Source: a virus
Strand: one strand, 5' to 3'
DNA: 27,334 nucleotides
Virus record (IMG/VR): IMGVR_UViG_3300046530_000166
Location: 1-27,334 of that record
A model generated the notes under the pieces. That model ran no database searches, was not told where the DNA came from, and saw only the letters and a program-made list of their open reading frames with translations. The first letter of the stretch is position 1. Each line of letters starts with the position of its first letter. Positions 8,643 through 16,204 of this stretch are shown one piece after another. The translations under genes and the position numbers were made by a program.

Positions 8643-9265
8643 ACGAGTACCGATTTAGCCAGGTTATAACGCTTAGTACGGTCTTCAATACCGTTCTGCC
8701 CACCGTTGATGACTTTAGTGCATTTGATAATCGTACCAGCCCATTGAAGGCAACCTTTCGACACGAAGAACCATGCCGCCGATCGGGCTGCGTTCTGGTC
8801 CTGCTCTATCAACTCCGGGTTACTCACCAAATCCAGCTTGATGCCATTAGCCGTGGCGCGGTAGTTATCCAAGAACGTTGTCTGAATAAGCCCGCCACCG
8901 CGATACTTCCACCCATCGCCCGGCTGGTTATTGCCGAAGCGTTTCTGGTAGACCAGATTGGCAATCGCCCGCTGTCGTTCTAATGGCAGAGCATTCTCGC
9001 CGGGCTTACGTCCAAGCATTAAGGCCTGGTCTTTGGTAAGCCTTGCCGGCACGAACGTGGCAATCAACGCCTGAACGCTGTAGTTGAAGTTCTCGCGAGC
9101 GGCAGTGAACTCATTTGATTCATGCCCCAACTGCGCGATGAACATTGCTTTTTCCAGGGGGCTATTAATGCCAAACTCAGTCATTGCCGCATCAATATGT
9201 GGATACCAGCGCGCAGCTAATCCGGGGCTTATGCCAGCCGCCCGTTGAAATTGGTTTAGGTTCAT
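8639..9265 (-). CDS. Endolysin, glycoside hydrolase family 19
   Basis: A 208-residue chitinase-like muramidase used by many enteric phages. The catalytic Glu is in the segment MFIAQLGHESNEF (~42-54). The family's substrate cleft sequences are visible as FGNNQPGDGWKYRGGGLIQTT (in part) and ARSAAWFFVSKGC. No signal peptide is present, so release needs the upstream holins. The ATG overlaps the preceding holin stop (ATGA), and the stop overlaps the Rz start. It cuts the peptidoglycan glycan strand at lysis. Confidence 0.93.
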   Translation of the reverse strand: MNLNQFQRAAGISPGLAARWYPHIDAAMTEFGINSPLEKAMFIAQLGHESNEFTAARENFNYSVQALIATFVPARLTKDQALMLGRKPGENALPLERQRAIANLVYQKRFGNNQPGDGWKYRGGGLIQTTFLDNYRATANGIKLDLVSNPELIEQDQNAARSAAWFFVSKGCLQWAGTIIKCTKVINGGQNGIEDRTKRYNLAKSVLV

Positions 9266-9546
9266 TGTGGTCTCAATACGTGAAGTAGCTGAGCCACATT
9301 CCCCCGTGACCGGAAGACGGCAGCGCAGATGATGAGGTTAATAGCCACGGCGGCCCAGTGGGGCGAACCGTAACAATGGAAGAAAAACCGGAAAGGCACC
9401 GTCGCATATGACAGGACCAGCAGATATGCCAGCCAGGATGCCCACCAGTTATGTTTTGCTCCCGGCTTACGGAATGCCATTAACCGGACAACAATCGCAG
9501 TGCACGTAATTACGTTTGCGATCAGTAGCGGATCACTTATTGCCAT
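9262..9546 (-). CDS. Holin, three-helix P2-like type
   Basis: A 94-residue membrane protein starting MAISDPLLIANVITC. Three hydrophobic segments can be seen: residues ~5-22, ~36-54 (ASWLAYLLVLSYATVPFRFFF) and ~61-75 (WAAVAINLIICAAVF). Start 9546 is chosen because GAGAGGGGG lies just upstream; a frame from 9594 would add 16 proline-rich residues. It overlaps the end of the preceding membrane protein and is coupled to endolysin. It probably forms or regulates the lesion that releases endolysin; which of the two neighbouring holin-like proteins is holin and which antiholin cannot be told. Confidence 0.8.
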   Translation of the reverse strand: MAISDPLLIANVITCTAIVVRLMAFRKPGAKHNWWASWLAYLLVLSYATVPFRFFFHCYGSPHWAAVAINLIICAAVFRSRGNVAQLLHVLRPQ

Positions 9547-9916
9547 TGGTTCCCCCTCTCCATCGCTGTAGCCAGGTGGTGGGGTCTTGCTCAAGGAAGA
9601 AGGTTAGAGTCTTGATGGCCACAGCTGAGATGATTACTGCCCCCAGAGAATCAAGCGGCTTATCACTGTAGCCCGACCATAACGACAACTTTGAGCCAAC
9701 CAACCCGGCACCGTAGATGCCAACGAAGTATGAAACGAGAAAATAGGCTGCACGCCGTATCAGAGTAAGGTCAGCAGCAGTAGCAACGTAGAAAACTGCA
9801 CCGGCGAACGCTCCGAATACGACACCATAATCAGTGCCAGTAAACAGACCAAAGATGCTCGCCCCCGTTAACCCGGCCGCCGTAACAACTACTCCTCCCG
9901 ATAGCGGATCGGACAT
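9533..9916 (-). CDS. Holin-like membrane protein
   Basis: A 127-residue protein opening MSDPLSGGVVVTAAGLTGAS, with glycine/alanine-rich hydrophobic segments at about residues 8-24, 28-48, 53-75 and 88-108. It is the first gene of the lysis cassette, directly after the terminator at 9968-9989. In several enteric phages a protein of this type precedes the three-helix holin and the GH19 endolysin. It could be holin, antiholin or a helper. Overlap with the next gene is 14 bases. Confidence 0.78.
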   Translation of the reverse strand: MSDPLSGGVVVTAAGLTGASIFGLFTGTDYGVVFGAFAGAVFYVATAADLTLIRRAAYFLVSYFVGIYGAGLVGSKLSLWSGYSDKPLDSLGAVIISAVAIKTLTFFLEQDPTTWLQRWRGGTNGNK

Positions 9917-9967
9917 TTCGCCCCCCTTATGCTGTAGCGTCCTCTCAACAATTGAGGGGCATAAAAA

Positions 9968-9989
9968 AGCCCCGGCATTTGCCGAGGCT
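9968..9989 (-). terminator. Terminator before the lysis genes, likely tR'
   Basis: On the minus strand the stem AGCCTCGGC / GCCGGGGCT (one mismatch, four-base loop) is followed by TTTTTTAT. It stands between Q plus one accessory gene and the first lysis gene, where lambda has PR'-tR'. By that logic Q makes polymerase ignore this terminator and so switches on all late genes. Confidence 0.85.
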
Positions 9990-10065
9990 GAATATTTGAA
10001 TGATAAGTTGTTGTCGTTGTGACCACTCTTATCACATTACAACAAGAAATGCGGACCGCATGAAG
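9990..10065 (-). promoter_or_regulatory. Probable late promoter region (PR'-like)
   Basis: This short non-coding stretch lies just upstream of the tR'-like terminator, so the Q-responsive late promoter should be here. I cannot choose -35/-10 hexamers with confidence; TATCAT near 10000 is the best -10 candidate. A short palindrome, ATGCGGACCGCAT (10049-10061), may weakly terminate the preceding HNH gene. The call rests on position. Confidence 0.4.
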
Positions 10066-10845
10066 TTAGATTGTTATGCAGCAACCAACTATATCTTTAA
10101 ACACACACTTTCTGCTTATATTGCTTGAAAAGTTTCCTGTGAGCCTCATTTCATCTTTAGTCAACACCACATCATCATTATGAGTGCTAAATTTCATTTC
10201 TAAAATTGTTAAAGGGAATAATAAATCATCATCTCTAAACATTTCCGCATCATATAGTTTACGGAAATCAGCCATGCTGTTTATCTCTTTGAATTTGAAG
10301 TTGAAAACATCTTTATTCAAATATTTTATGTCCAATGACTTTCCTGAAGGTGGGCATTCAACCTCTAACTCTTCCCCTGATGACTCCCAAGTATTATCAC
10401 TCATTACTTTTCGTAGCTCGCCTTTTGAATTATAAAGACTCACATTCATCGTCAGATTATTATTTTTATCTCTACCTATAGAAATGAGGTCATTCCCTTT
10501 AAAGTTAAGTATTCTCTTCGGATTAATGAAGAAATTGCTTCCGGCCACCAACAATAAAGAATTCCTTAACCATAAAAACTTTCCAGACGCTGATTTAGTA
10601 TTTTCCTTCCCTTCCTTTTTTAATCTATGTAGATCGGCTTTAGAAAAAGCGCCATGATCAGCATTTGCATGATGAGTAGGGCATAGAGCTATCATTCCCT
10701 TAGCATCATGATGATTTCTTTCAGCATATGGCGGATCGAAGTGATGCCATTCTAAGAAAGGTAGTCCACAGCCTTCTACAGGGCAACCAAAACCAACCTC
10801 TCTGCTTAACTCCCTAACAACCTTCCTAGGAGGCCTTCTATTCAT
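10066..10845 (-). CDS. HNH-domain protein with unknown C-terminal domain
   Basis: A 259-residue protein. The N-terminal ~75 residues form an HNH zinc nuclease fold: CPVEGCG, then EWHHFDPPYAERN (His-His-Asp), then MIALCPTHHANAD. Residues ~90-259 are rich in predicted beta strands with many Asn/Lys and no motif I know. The start is the ATG at 10845, seven bases after AAGGTG; a GTG at 10854 is possible. The gene is AT-rich compared with its neighbours and is wedged between Q and the late promoter, so it looks like an acquired accessory gene, perhaps a defence nuclease or toxin. Role not established. Confidence 0.72.
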   Translation of the reverse strand: MNRRPPRKVVRELSREVGFGCPVEGCGLPFLEWHHFDPPYAERNHHDAKGMIALCPTHHANADHGAFSKADLHRLKKEGKENTKSASGKFLWLRNSLLLVAGSNFFINPKRILNFKGNDLISIGRDKNNNLTMNVSLYNSKGELRKVMSDNTWESSGEELEVECPPSGKSLDIKYLNKDVFNFKFKEINSMADFRKLYDAEMFRDDDLLFPLTILEMKFSTHNDDVVLTKDEMRLTGNFSSNISRKCVFKDIVGCCITI

Positions 10846-10866
10846 ATACAACACCTTTTTTTTATT

Positions 10867-11217
10867 TTATTTACTGTTATTATTGAGCATGGCCAAGCAT
10901 CCTTCGATGAATCCTTCAGCCATTTTCAACTTAACTCTTATTAGTTTTTCATCACAACCTAAATTCTTAGCAAGATTTCTCTTGGAAACCCCCCTGACAT
11001 AATAGTTTAATATTAAATCATATTCATCTGGCTTCTTTTTCTTTAACTTTGCTATGCACGAATCAATAATTAGACCTTCATCATCGCTGCAACTAAGTGG
11101 AGAAGGTCCTTGAGGCAACAATGAGCTAAATCCAGCAGCGATTGATGGATACTCAGTCCCATAACGTTGCTTCGACCAAGCTCCCCATAATTCTAAAGCC
11201 ATTTGAATATCACGCAT
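10867..11217 (-). CDS. Late antiterminator Q
   Basis: A 116-residue protein of the phage antitermination Q family (the type that starts MRDIQMALELWGAWSKQ). The N-terminal LELWGAWSKQRYGTEYPS segment and the C-terminal helix-turn-helix-like CxxYVRGVSKRNLAKNLGCDEK-type region (here residues ~68-100) are characteristic. It binds at the late promoter and modifies RNA polymerase to read through the terminator at 9968-9989. The ribosome site lies in the recurring AGCGGAGACA module at 11221-11230. Confidence 0.88.
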   Translation of the reverse strand: MRDIQMALELWGAWSKQRYGTEYPSIAAGFSSLLPQGPSPLSCSDDEGLIIDSCIAKLKKKKPDEYDLILNYYVRGVSKRNLAKNLGCDEKLIRVKLKMAEGFIEGCLAMLNNNSK

Positions 11218-11228
11218 TTTTGTCTCCG

Positions 11229-12236
11229 CTATTTCTTGCCCGTGGCGATAACGCCCAGTGACAGGGCTCTGTCGAGCGTTCGCAGAAGCATTTCTGGCTG
11301 AGTGCCGTACTTTGCTTCAAACGACCGCATGTCCGCATGAAGTTCATCGTGATGCGCTCTGCATAGCGGTATCACGAATAAGTCATGCGCTTTGGTTCCC
11401 GTTCCACCCTGGCCGTAACCAATCAGGTGATGTGGATCATCAGCCGGCTTGCCACAACAAAGACAAGGCTGAGCTTTTGCCCACCGGGTATACTTTTCGT
11501 TGGTCCAGCGCCGACGCTTGGGCCTCAACAGGAATGTTTCTGGTGTCTCCGGATCAATGGCCATCTCCAATACCTGCTTAGCCTGCTCCTCCAGGATGCT
11601 TGTTGCCGTTCTGGAAGGGGCAATCTCGGACTCACGCATTACGCCAGTTGCTATCTTTTCTGCACGCATCTTCAAAACCCGGCGTGCTGCCGGCTCAGGC
11701 ATCAAATCGATAACATTTTTGGTAGCAGCCCACCAGCAGAGTTCTGGCAGCGTCAGCTGATGCCCCTCTGGCAGATGAAAAGCCACCAGCGCTGACTGAA
11801 TAACCCACTTAGCAGCGTTGACCTGAGATATAGCCAGGAGCTTTGGTAGCGAAGCCATCTCACGGAGTTCATTATCGTGATGCCAGCACAACCTTACCGC
11901 GCCCTCTTCCGTTCTCAAGATGGCGTGATCTGTAGAGTGCCAGTCTCCGTGCCACTGACAGCCGTTAGTCTCTCTGAGATGATTCTCCAGCGCATCAATC
12001 CCGCCGGCGGCATTTATCACCCTCTGATGTGTGAAGAACGACAATATAGCCGGATCGTCCAGTAGCGGCTGGCCTACATCAGCAACGGCACCGGACGCAT
12101 GGCTCTGCATGTATTCTGGTTCGCTGCTGATTAGGATTCGCCGCTGGTGAAACAAAGGCATCAGCTCCCGGCCTGGCTTCAACAACACCACGCCGAGATC
12201 GGACTGTACGCAGGGCTTGAGTAAAGCTCGCATCAA
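11229..12236 (-). CDS. DUF968 / Ref-like HNH nuclease
   Basis: A 335-residue phage protein. The N-terminal ~230 residues are the DUF968 region, with WHGDWHSTDHAI and LCWHHDNELR. The C-terminal ~90 residues hold an HNH fold: CLCCGKPADDPHHLIGYGQG (Cys pair and His-His), then HDLFVIPLCRAHHDELHAD. This segment closely resembles, from memory, bacteriophage P1 Ref and the prophage protein YbcO, nucleases linked to RecA-dependent recombination. It likely acts on DNA during replication or recombination. The preceding KilA-N gene stops seven bases upstream. A second Met follows the first and could be the true start. Confidence 0.85.
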   Translation of the reverse strand: MMRALLKPCVQSDLGVVLLKPGRELMPLFHQRRILISSEPEYMQSHASGAVADVGQPLLDDPAILSFFTHQRVINAAGGIDALENHLRETNGCQWHGDWHSTDHAILRTEEGAVRLCWHHDNELREMASLPKLLAISQVNAAKWVIQSALVAFHLPEGHQLTLPELCWWAATKNVIDLMPEPAARRVLKMRAEKIATGVMRESEIAPSRTATSILEEQAKQVLEMAIDPETPETFLLRPKRRRWTNEKYTRWAKAQPCLCCGKPADDPHHLIGYGQGGTGTKAHDLFVIPLCRAHHDELHADMRSFEAKYGTQPEMLLRTLDRALSLGVIATGKK

Positions 12237-12242
12237 TACCCC

Positions 12243-13046
12243 TTATGCAGCGCTGGAGCTGACCATTAAACGGATAAGCTCTTGTGCCTTCGTATTGTAG
12301 AAGTGAGGCTGCGTCTCTCTTGGGTTGTTTGGACTGGTAATGTTCTTCCCGAACGCCAGCCCTTTACTGGTAATGGACCAGAACAGCTTCACTCCGTCGC
12401 ATGCTCTTGATGAATTGCTTGGCCGCGACATGCGCTCAACAATCCCAATCTCTTTTAAGCGTTGGAATGCATCAGCTGTGGGCAATTTAATGCCATGTTT
12501 CATCAGCAGTGTGGTCAGAGCCATTGTCGGACGACTCGATCCATCTACCGAATCGGATGGTGCGTCGATAGCGTATGAGGGCATCATGTTCGGCAGACCA
12601 GCGAATTCCTGAAGCTTTTGGTATGCGCCCAGCTTTGAAGAGTTTGAGAAGTTGAGCATACGTGATGCAGACTCAAGGAGGATTACACCTGCCTGCACCT
12701 GGTCAGAACGCTGGCTAATTTGTTTCCCGGTCACCACTGCGTCAAAGGTTCGGATGACCTTCAGATTGAATACCGCACTGATCCACATGGCATACGCATA
12801 CACCAGCTCTTTGCTGACGTAGGTTCCCTGATTGGGTCCACCACGAATCGACTCCACCGACCCGATGCTCAAATCTGAGCAACGGTCGATTTCTGCACAC
12901 AGCATCTTGATGTTCTCCTGACGGAAGAAGTTCGCCGGCTTATGCCGATCCTCTCCACCAGCAGCACGGTGTAAATCATTCAGGCAATAGCGCCCTGAGT
13001 TATCCTGGCGTACAGAAACGCCATCAATTACGAGTAACTGATTCAT
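12243..13046 (-). CDS. KilA-N domain DNA-binding protein
   Basis: A 267-residue protein whose first ~110 residues are a KilA-N domain: DGVSVRQDNSGRYCLNDLHRAAG, then PANFFRQENI, then the GTYVSKELVYAYAMWISAVF motif that defines the family. The C-terminal half looks winged-helix-like (ALTTLLMKHGIKLPTADAFQRLKEIGIVERM in part), as in phage antirepressors. It may regulate gene expression or act as an antirepressor; the target is unknown. The ATG at 13046 is served by the AGCGGAGACA module at 13050-13059. Confidence 0.88.
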   Translation of the reverse strand: MNQLLVIDGVSVRQDNSGRYCLNDLHRAAGGEDRHKPANFFRQENIKMLCAEIDRCSDLSIGSVESIRGGPNQGTYVSKELVYAYAMWISAVFNLKVIRTFDAVVTGKQISQRSDQVQAGVILLESASRMLNFSNSSKLGAYQKLQEFAGLPNMMPSYAIDAPSDSVDGSSRPTMALTTLLMKHGIKLPTADAFQRLKEIGIVERMSRPSNSSRACDGVKLFWSITSKGLAFGKNITSPNNPRETQPHFYNTKAQELIRLMVSSSAA

Positions 13047-13126
13047 ACTTGTCTCCGCTTATTGTGGTTACGCTCGCCTGCATGCAAAACGTAACGAAGT
13101 TACTGTATAAATATACATCCCTGGCC

Positions 13127-13453
13127 TTATTCGGACAACGTGACATCGTTGTTTTTACGATGAAATTCATTGATCGTCACCTCCGCCTTACCGTGACATG
13201 TCACATCACCCCATTCTACGAACATCCGCTTTATCTGGCTGTCATCAGCCCATACTCCGGCATATGTCAGGCTGTCGAATAAGGCTTTCAGAAAGTTGTC
13301 TAAATCACGCTTAGCGCGGGTCGGTGGGTACAGGATGACGTGGATATCAATTTCATGGGTGATTGGCTGTGGGCGGCGTTTAAGCAGCTCTAAGATTGAG
13401 GGAATTGCATCGACACGGTAAGCACAAATTCTCGCGCTGACTATCCTATTCAT
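13127..13453 (-). CDS. RusA-type Holliday junction resolvase, N-terminus missing
   Basis: A 108-residue protein with the RusA catalytic core: RDLDNFLKALFDSLTYAGVW then ADDSQIKRM, which supplies the conserved Asp-x-Asp, Lys and second Asp. Normal RusA proteins begin ~20 residues earlier with an L-P-x-P-P-S/T-N-x-x-x-R motif that contributes to the fold; that is absent here, and a stop codon occurs six codons upstream in the same frame. No good ribosome site precedes the ATG. Sequence upstream becomes AT-rich and unrelated, matching the edge of the insert that carries the PLA2-like gene. It may be inactive or have reduced activity. Confidence 0.75.
   Translation of the reverse strand: MNRIVSARICAYRVDAIPSILELLKRRPQPITHEIDIHVILYPPTRAKRDLDNFLKALFDSLTYAGVWADDSQIKRMFVEWGDVTCHGKAEVTINEFHRKNNDVTLSE
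13192..13205. repeat. GTGACATGTCAC palindrome, copy 1
   Basis: A 12-bp perfect palindrome GTGACATGTCAC followed by A, inside the C-terminal part of the RusA-like gene. The same 13-base string recurs within the larger palindrome at 24534-24551. Confidence 0.6.
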
Positions 13454-13746
13454 GAATGTGGAATGGAATTAAATCTTTATGAGGATCTTAATTTGAATAT
13501 TGAGTAGCATTTCCATATAAAGTAAGAAGATTCCCATAAAGTTAATCTATGATCTGGACTGAAAACCTAGAAATAATTTGAGCATTAGGTCTTATCTTGA
13601 TAACAATAACTCACAAACTGTGGTTTATTGTCGGTTCTATAGTACTTCAACTTCCCATCTTCGGAATTGAGCAGCAGTTGAAACGACATCGCAGGGAAAC
13701 CGTGGAAGACCACCGTCAGTGCAAGCATGCGGGCCGAAGTTCCTTT
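13454..13746. other. AT-rich gap between RusA and the PLA2-like gene
   Basis: AT-rich on the RusA side. On the minus strand, 13585-13728 encodes a 47-residue frame (MLALTVVFHGFPAMSFQLLL...) lying in the same frame as, and starting six codons beyond, the stop of the PLA2-like gene. It may be a detached C-terminal piece, a small partner protein or chance. No clear promoter or terminator is seen. The left side is presumably the recombination edge where RusA lost its N-terminus. Confidence 0.35.
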
Positions 13747-15726
13747 CTATTTATTAATCAAAATCACTCGTTCCGAGGCGATGACCTGACTCATCAACCA
13801 CCGTTGTGAGAGTTCGGATTTAATAGCACTTACCGTCTCTGGAGGAACATCCATTTTCGTATTGTCGTATAGGATGCTATACACACGATCACGCAATACC
13901 TTGGCATCAACAGACTGAATTTGCCCGTTTAAGCTCAACGCGCAATGCAATCGGACAGGAAGACCGAAATCGAGTGACTTGTCAGTCTTGATTGCAGCGA
14001 CAGTGAAGTCAATTTTTAGTACATCATCGTTAGCCTGCATCTGGGTAGCTACATGATGCCAGCGATTATTTTGTATCTGAGGAATAACAATTAATGGATC
14101 AGGTTGACTGCTCAATCGCACAATCACAGGCGTAAGTATCGTTGTGTCTGCAATCATCTGCACAGGAAGCGCTCGGGCCTCTGGCTGCGGTGCCGCCGCA
14201 TTCCTTCTCCAGATCTTCAATAGTGGTGGGTGCATCGCCGGTTTATCATTTTCTACCCGGTTCAGGTCAGTCTCTGTCCAAGCTAGGCTGACCAGCACGC
14301 TATTGCCTGCATTATCTGTACGTACCATCGAAAGGGGTTCATCTGTCTCTTTTACATTAAGAGTAAAACGCTGCAATTCATCGGCATGATTATTTCCAAG
14401 GCGTTGACGAGCGACGGTAAGATAATCTGTATAATTTTCACCGCTATCATCATCACCAAATGTCCCATCCTTATTGATTGGTGCGCCGCGAGCAAATACC
14501 CACGCCCAGCGGGCCTCTCCGGTGGTATCTTTTTCCAACAACATATCGTGAGATAAGAAACGGTACTGATTACGTATACCCTTCATCGGGCCGTTGAGTG
14601 GATAATCTGTCATTGTGCGTTGATCAGGTTTCAGTAGCTCTTTTTGGACTATTTTGACCGTGGTGACCTCCTTTGTGTCGCCCGTAGTTCCACGATGTGT
14701 AAGCGAAACTATTACTGGCTTCCCTTCTATGACTGCAAACTTTTTTATAGAAGCATCAGTGTCATCGCTGCAGTCACCGGGACAAGGAGTGAGCGCCAAT
14801 TGCGGGGAACCGGTGTTCGATAACCAACCAAGGCGGATAAGTTTTAAACTGCTATCATTAGCCCCGTCCCGAGTGAGGGAAACCAGCATGCCGAGCGTCG
14901 CAAGTGTATTATTTTCAATGCCAGCCGTGCCAGTCAACACTGGTGGCGTGGCAAGTCTGGCCTCCGGGACTGGAGCATTTGCTATAGCTCTAAGCCTGCT
15001 ATTGCCAAGTGCTGTTACCCCCACCAGATTACGTTTGAATAGAAAAGCGCGTACACCGTAGTCGGCATTTGCATCACTGACTAGGTTTTGAGGTATTGCT
15101 CGAGCGACAACATAGTCGTTAGCTCTGGCAGGCATAGAGTCGTATTCAAAATAGGTAGATCGGGTACGGTCGTGAAACGAACCTGCGCCCTTTAATGAAA
15201 CTCCAAGTAGTACCGCTTTGGCCTCTTCCTCACAAGATTGATAAATCGTCCGAACGTCAGTAAGCGTATCAACTCGCCGCACCTGAAACTGTCGGCACAA
15301 GCGAAACGCCGATTGCTGGAGTTGAGAATCGCATTCCGCTTGGGTATATCCATAGGTAGCAAAGCCGTGGCGATAGCAAAGATCGTGCATCACACAGGCT
15401 TGGCGAAAACGAAGCGAGATGCTTGAGCCGCCGAGATTATGTTTAAAAGCTATTCTTTCAGCAAGTGGAGGTATGGAACAGTTTAATCCTGCCGCTTGCC
15501 CACCAAGAATAGCTTCCGTTGCTGAAGAAGATGGATAGGAGGTAAATGTAGTCGGGGCTTCGGTCTCTTCTGGTTGAGCCAAGTCGGGGTAAATTTTTTC
15601 CGCTATGCCGCCTACAATTGAATGACATGCGACTCCCAAAATCACCGGGATAATCATCACACAAAGCAACATTATTGCTTTACACCGCTTGTAATATTTC
15701 GCTGACCAGTTCATTTTCACAGGCAT
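13747..15726 (-). CDS. Membrane-anchored phospholipase A2-like protein
   Basis: A 659-residue protein and the largest accessory gene here. Residues ~17-33 (AIMLLCVMIIPVILGVA) are a signal sequence or anchor ending near Cys34, which is not a classical lipobox. Residues ~83-145 hold a PLA2-type site: FRQACVMHDLCYRHG gives the Cys-x-x-His-Asp-x-Cys-Tyr signature with the His114/Asp115 pair, and YTQAECDSQLQQSAFRLC follows with the second Asp and paired cysteines. A glycine-rich stretch (HNLGGSS) precedes it but is not the classical Ca loop. The last ~450 residues look beta-rich, perhaps a propeller. AGGAA sits six bases before the ATG. It likely acts in the envelope or outside the cell. The family's reaction is hydrolysis of phospholipids at sn-2; activity here is inferred. 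Confidence 0.72.
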   Translation of the reverse strand: MPVKMNWSAKYYKRCKAIMLLCVMIIPVILGVACHSIVGGIAEKIYPDLAQPEETEAPTTFTSYPSSSATEAILGGQAAGLNCSIPPLAERIAFKHNLGGSSISLRFRQACVMHDLCYRHGFATYGYTQAECDSQLQQSAFRLCRQFQVRRVDTLTDVRTIYQSCEEEAKAVLLGVSLKGAGSFHDRTRSTYFEYDSMPARANDYVVARAIPQNLVSDANADYGVRAFLFKRNLVGVTALGNSRLRAIANAPVPEARLATPPVLTGTAGIENNTLATLGMLVSLTRDGANDSSLKLIRLGWLSNTGSPQLALTPCPGDCSDDTDASIKKFAVIEGKPVIVSLTHRGTTGDTKEVTTVKIVQKELLKPDQRTMTDYPLNGPMKGIRNQYRFLSHDMLLEKDTTGEARWAWVFARGAPINKDGTFGDDDSGENYTDYLTVARQRLGNNHADELQRFTLNVKETDEPLSMVRTDNAGNSVLVSLAWTETDLNRVENDKPAMHPPLLKIWRRNAAAPQPEARALPVQMIADTTILTPVIVRLSSQPDPLIVIPQIQNNRWHHVATQMQANDDVLKIDFTVAAIKTDKSLDFGLPVRLHCALSLNGQIQSVDAKVLRDRVYSILYDNTKMDVPPETVSAIKSELSQRWLMSQVIASERVILINK

Positions 15727-15907
15727 AGCATTTCCTGATTACTGGATGTAATAGTGGAAAAAACGTGATTAAACGAAACGGCATTAGTAATTATCGTAGT
15801 TTAATTTGTGAAAATGAGAGAAGGAAAATAATTACTGTCACTATTCAGCTATTGGTAAAGGAAACCTCATCCCTGAAAAAAGGGCCGATATTTACTTTTC
15901 CCTGAAT
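15727..15907. other. Gap upstream of the PLA2-like gene
   Basis: No gene seen. The sequence is AT-rich and probably holds the promoter of the PLA2-like gene (minus strand), but no hexamer pair stands out. Confidence 0.35.
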
Positions 15908-16027
15908 CCTCCACAGGGTTATGGCAGGAACTAAAATGTATTAACTCTGAAGACATCAGTAAGCATGCGAACGCATATATATTAAGTAGAAATAAACAGG
16001 TATCGCACCCTTATCACGAACTTCTTC
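15908..16027 (-). pseudogene. Remnant tail of a PerC-like gene
   Basis: Read on the minus strand this stretch aligns by eye with the 3' end of the PerC-like gene at 17621-18064. EEVRDKGA matches EEARDKAA at the start. At DNA level ATGCGTTcGCATgCTtACTG lines up with ATGCGTTgGCATtCTaACTG. The CCTCCACAGG near the end (15908-15917) is identical to 17627-17636. Compared with the intact gene it is two bases shorter just before ATGCGTT, so the frame is broken. It is fused at about 16022-16027 to the front half of the MT-A70 methylase. Confidence 0.68.
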
Positions 16028-16204
16028 AACATGCGTCACGGTGTACCACATCACCAGAACAGAGTTATCTTCAGCAAGCTCCCACACGGGGAGCCTCTTC
16101 AGTTCGGTCAGGTTCATGGTGTTGTAATGGCCATCGGCGGCGCCGCGGCTAATGGTGTTGCCATACTGCCAGGGTGGATCGGCGTAGATAAGCCCGTATT
16201 TCAT
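15956..16204 (-). pseudogene. MT-A70 adenine methyltransferase, truncated chimera
   Basis: Starts at the ATG at 16204 in an ATGA overlap with the ParB-like gene. The first ~60 residues are a clear MT-A70 family N6-adenine DNA methylase: MKYGLIYADPPWQYGN with the catalytic DPPW, then GADGHYNTM-like and SVLVMWYTVTHVEE. Family members continue for another ~100 residues (W-G-F ... FTWVKLNK ... R-x-x-x-E). Here the homology stops at THVEE and the frame runs into a PerC-like remnant, ending after 82 residues. The cofactor-binding C-terminal half is gone, so it is almost surely inactive. Confidence 0.78.
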
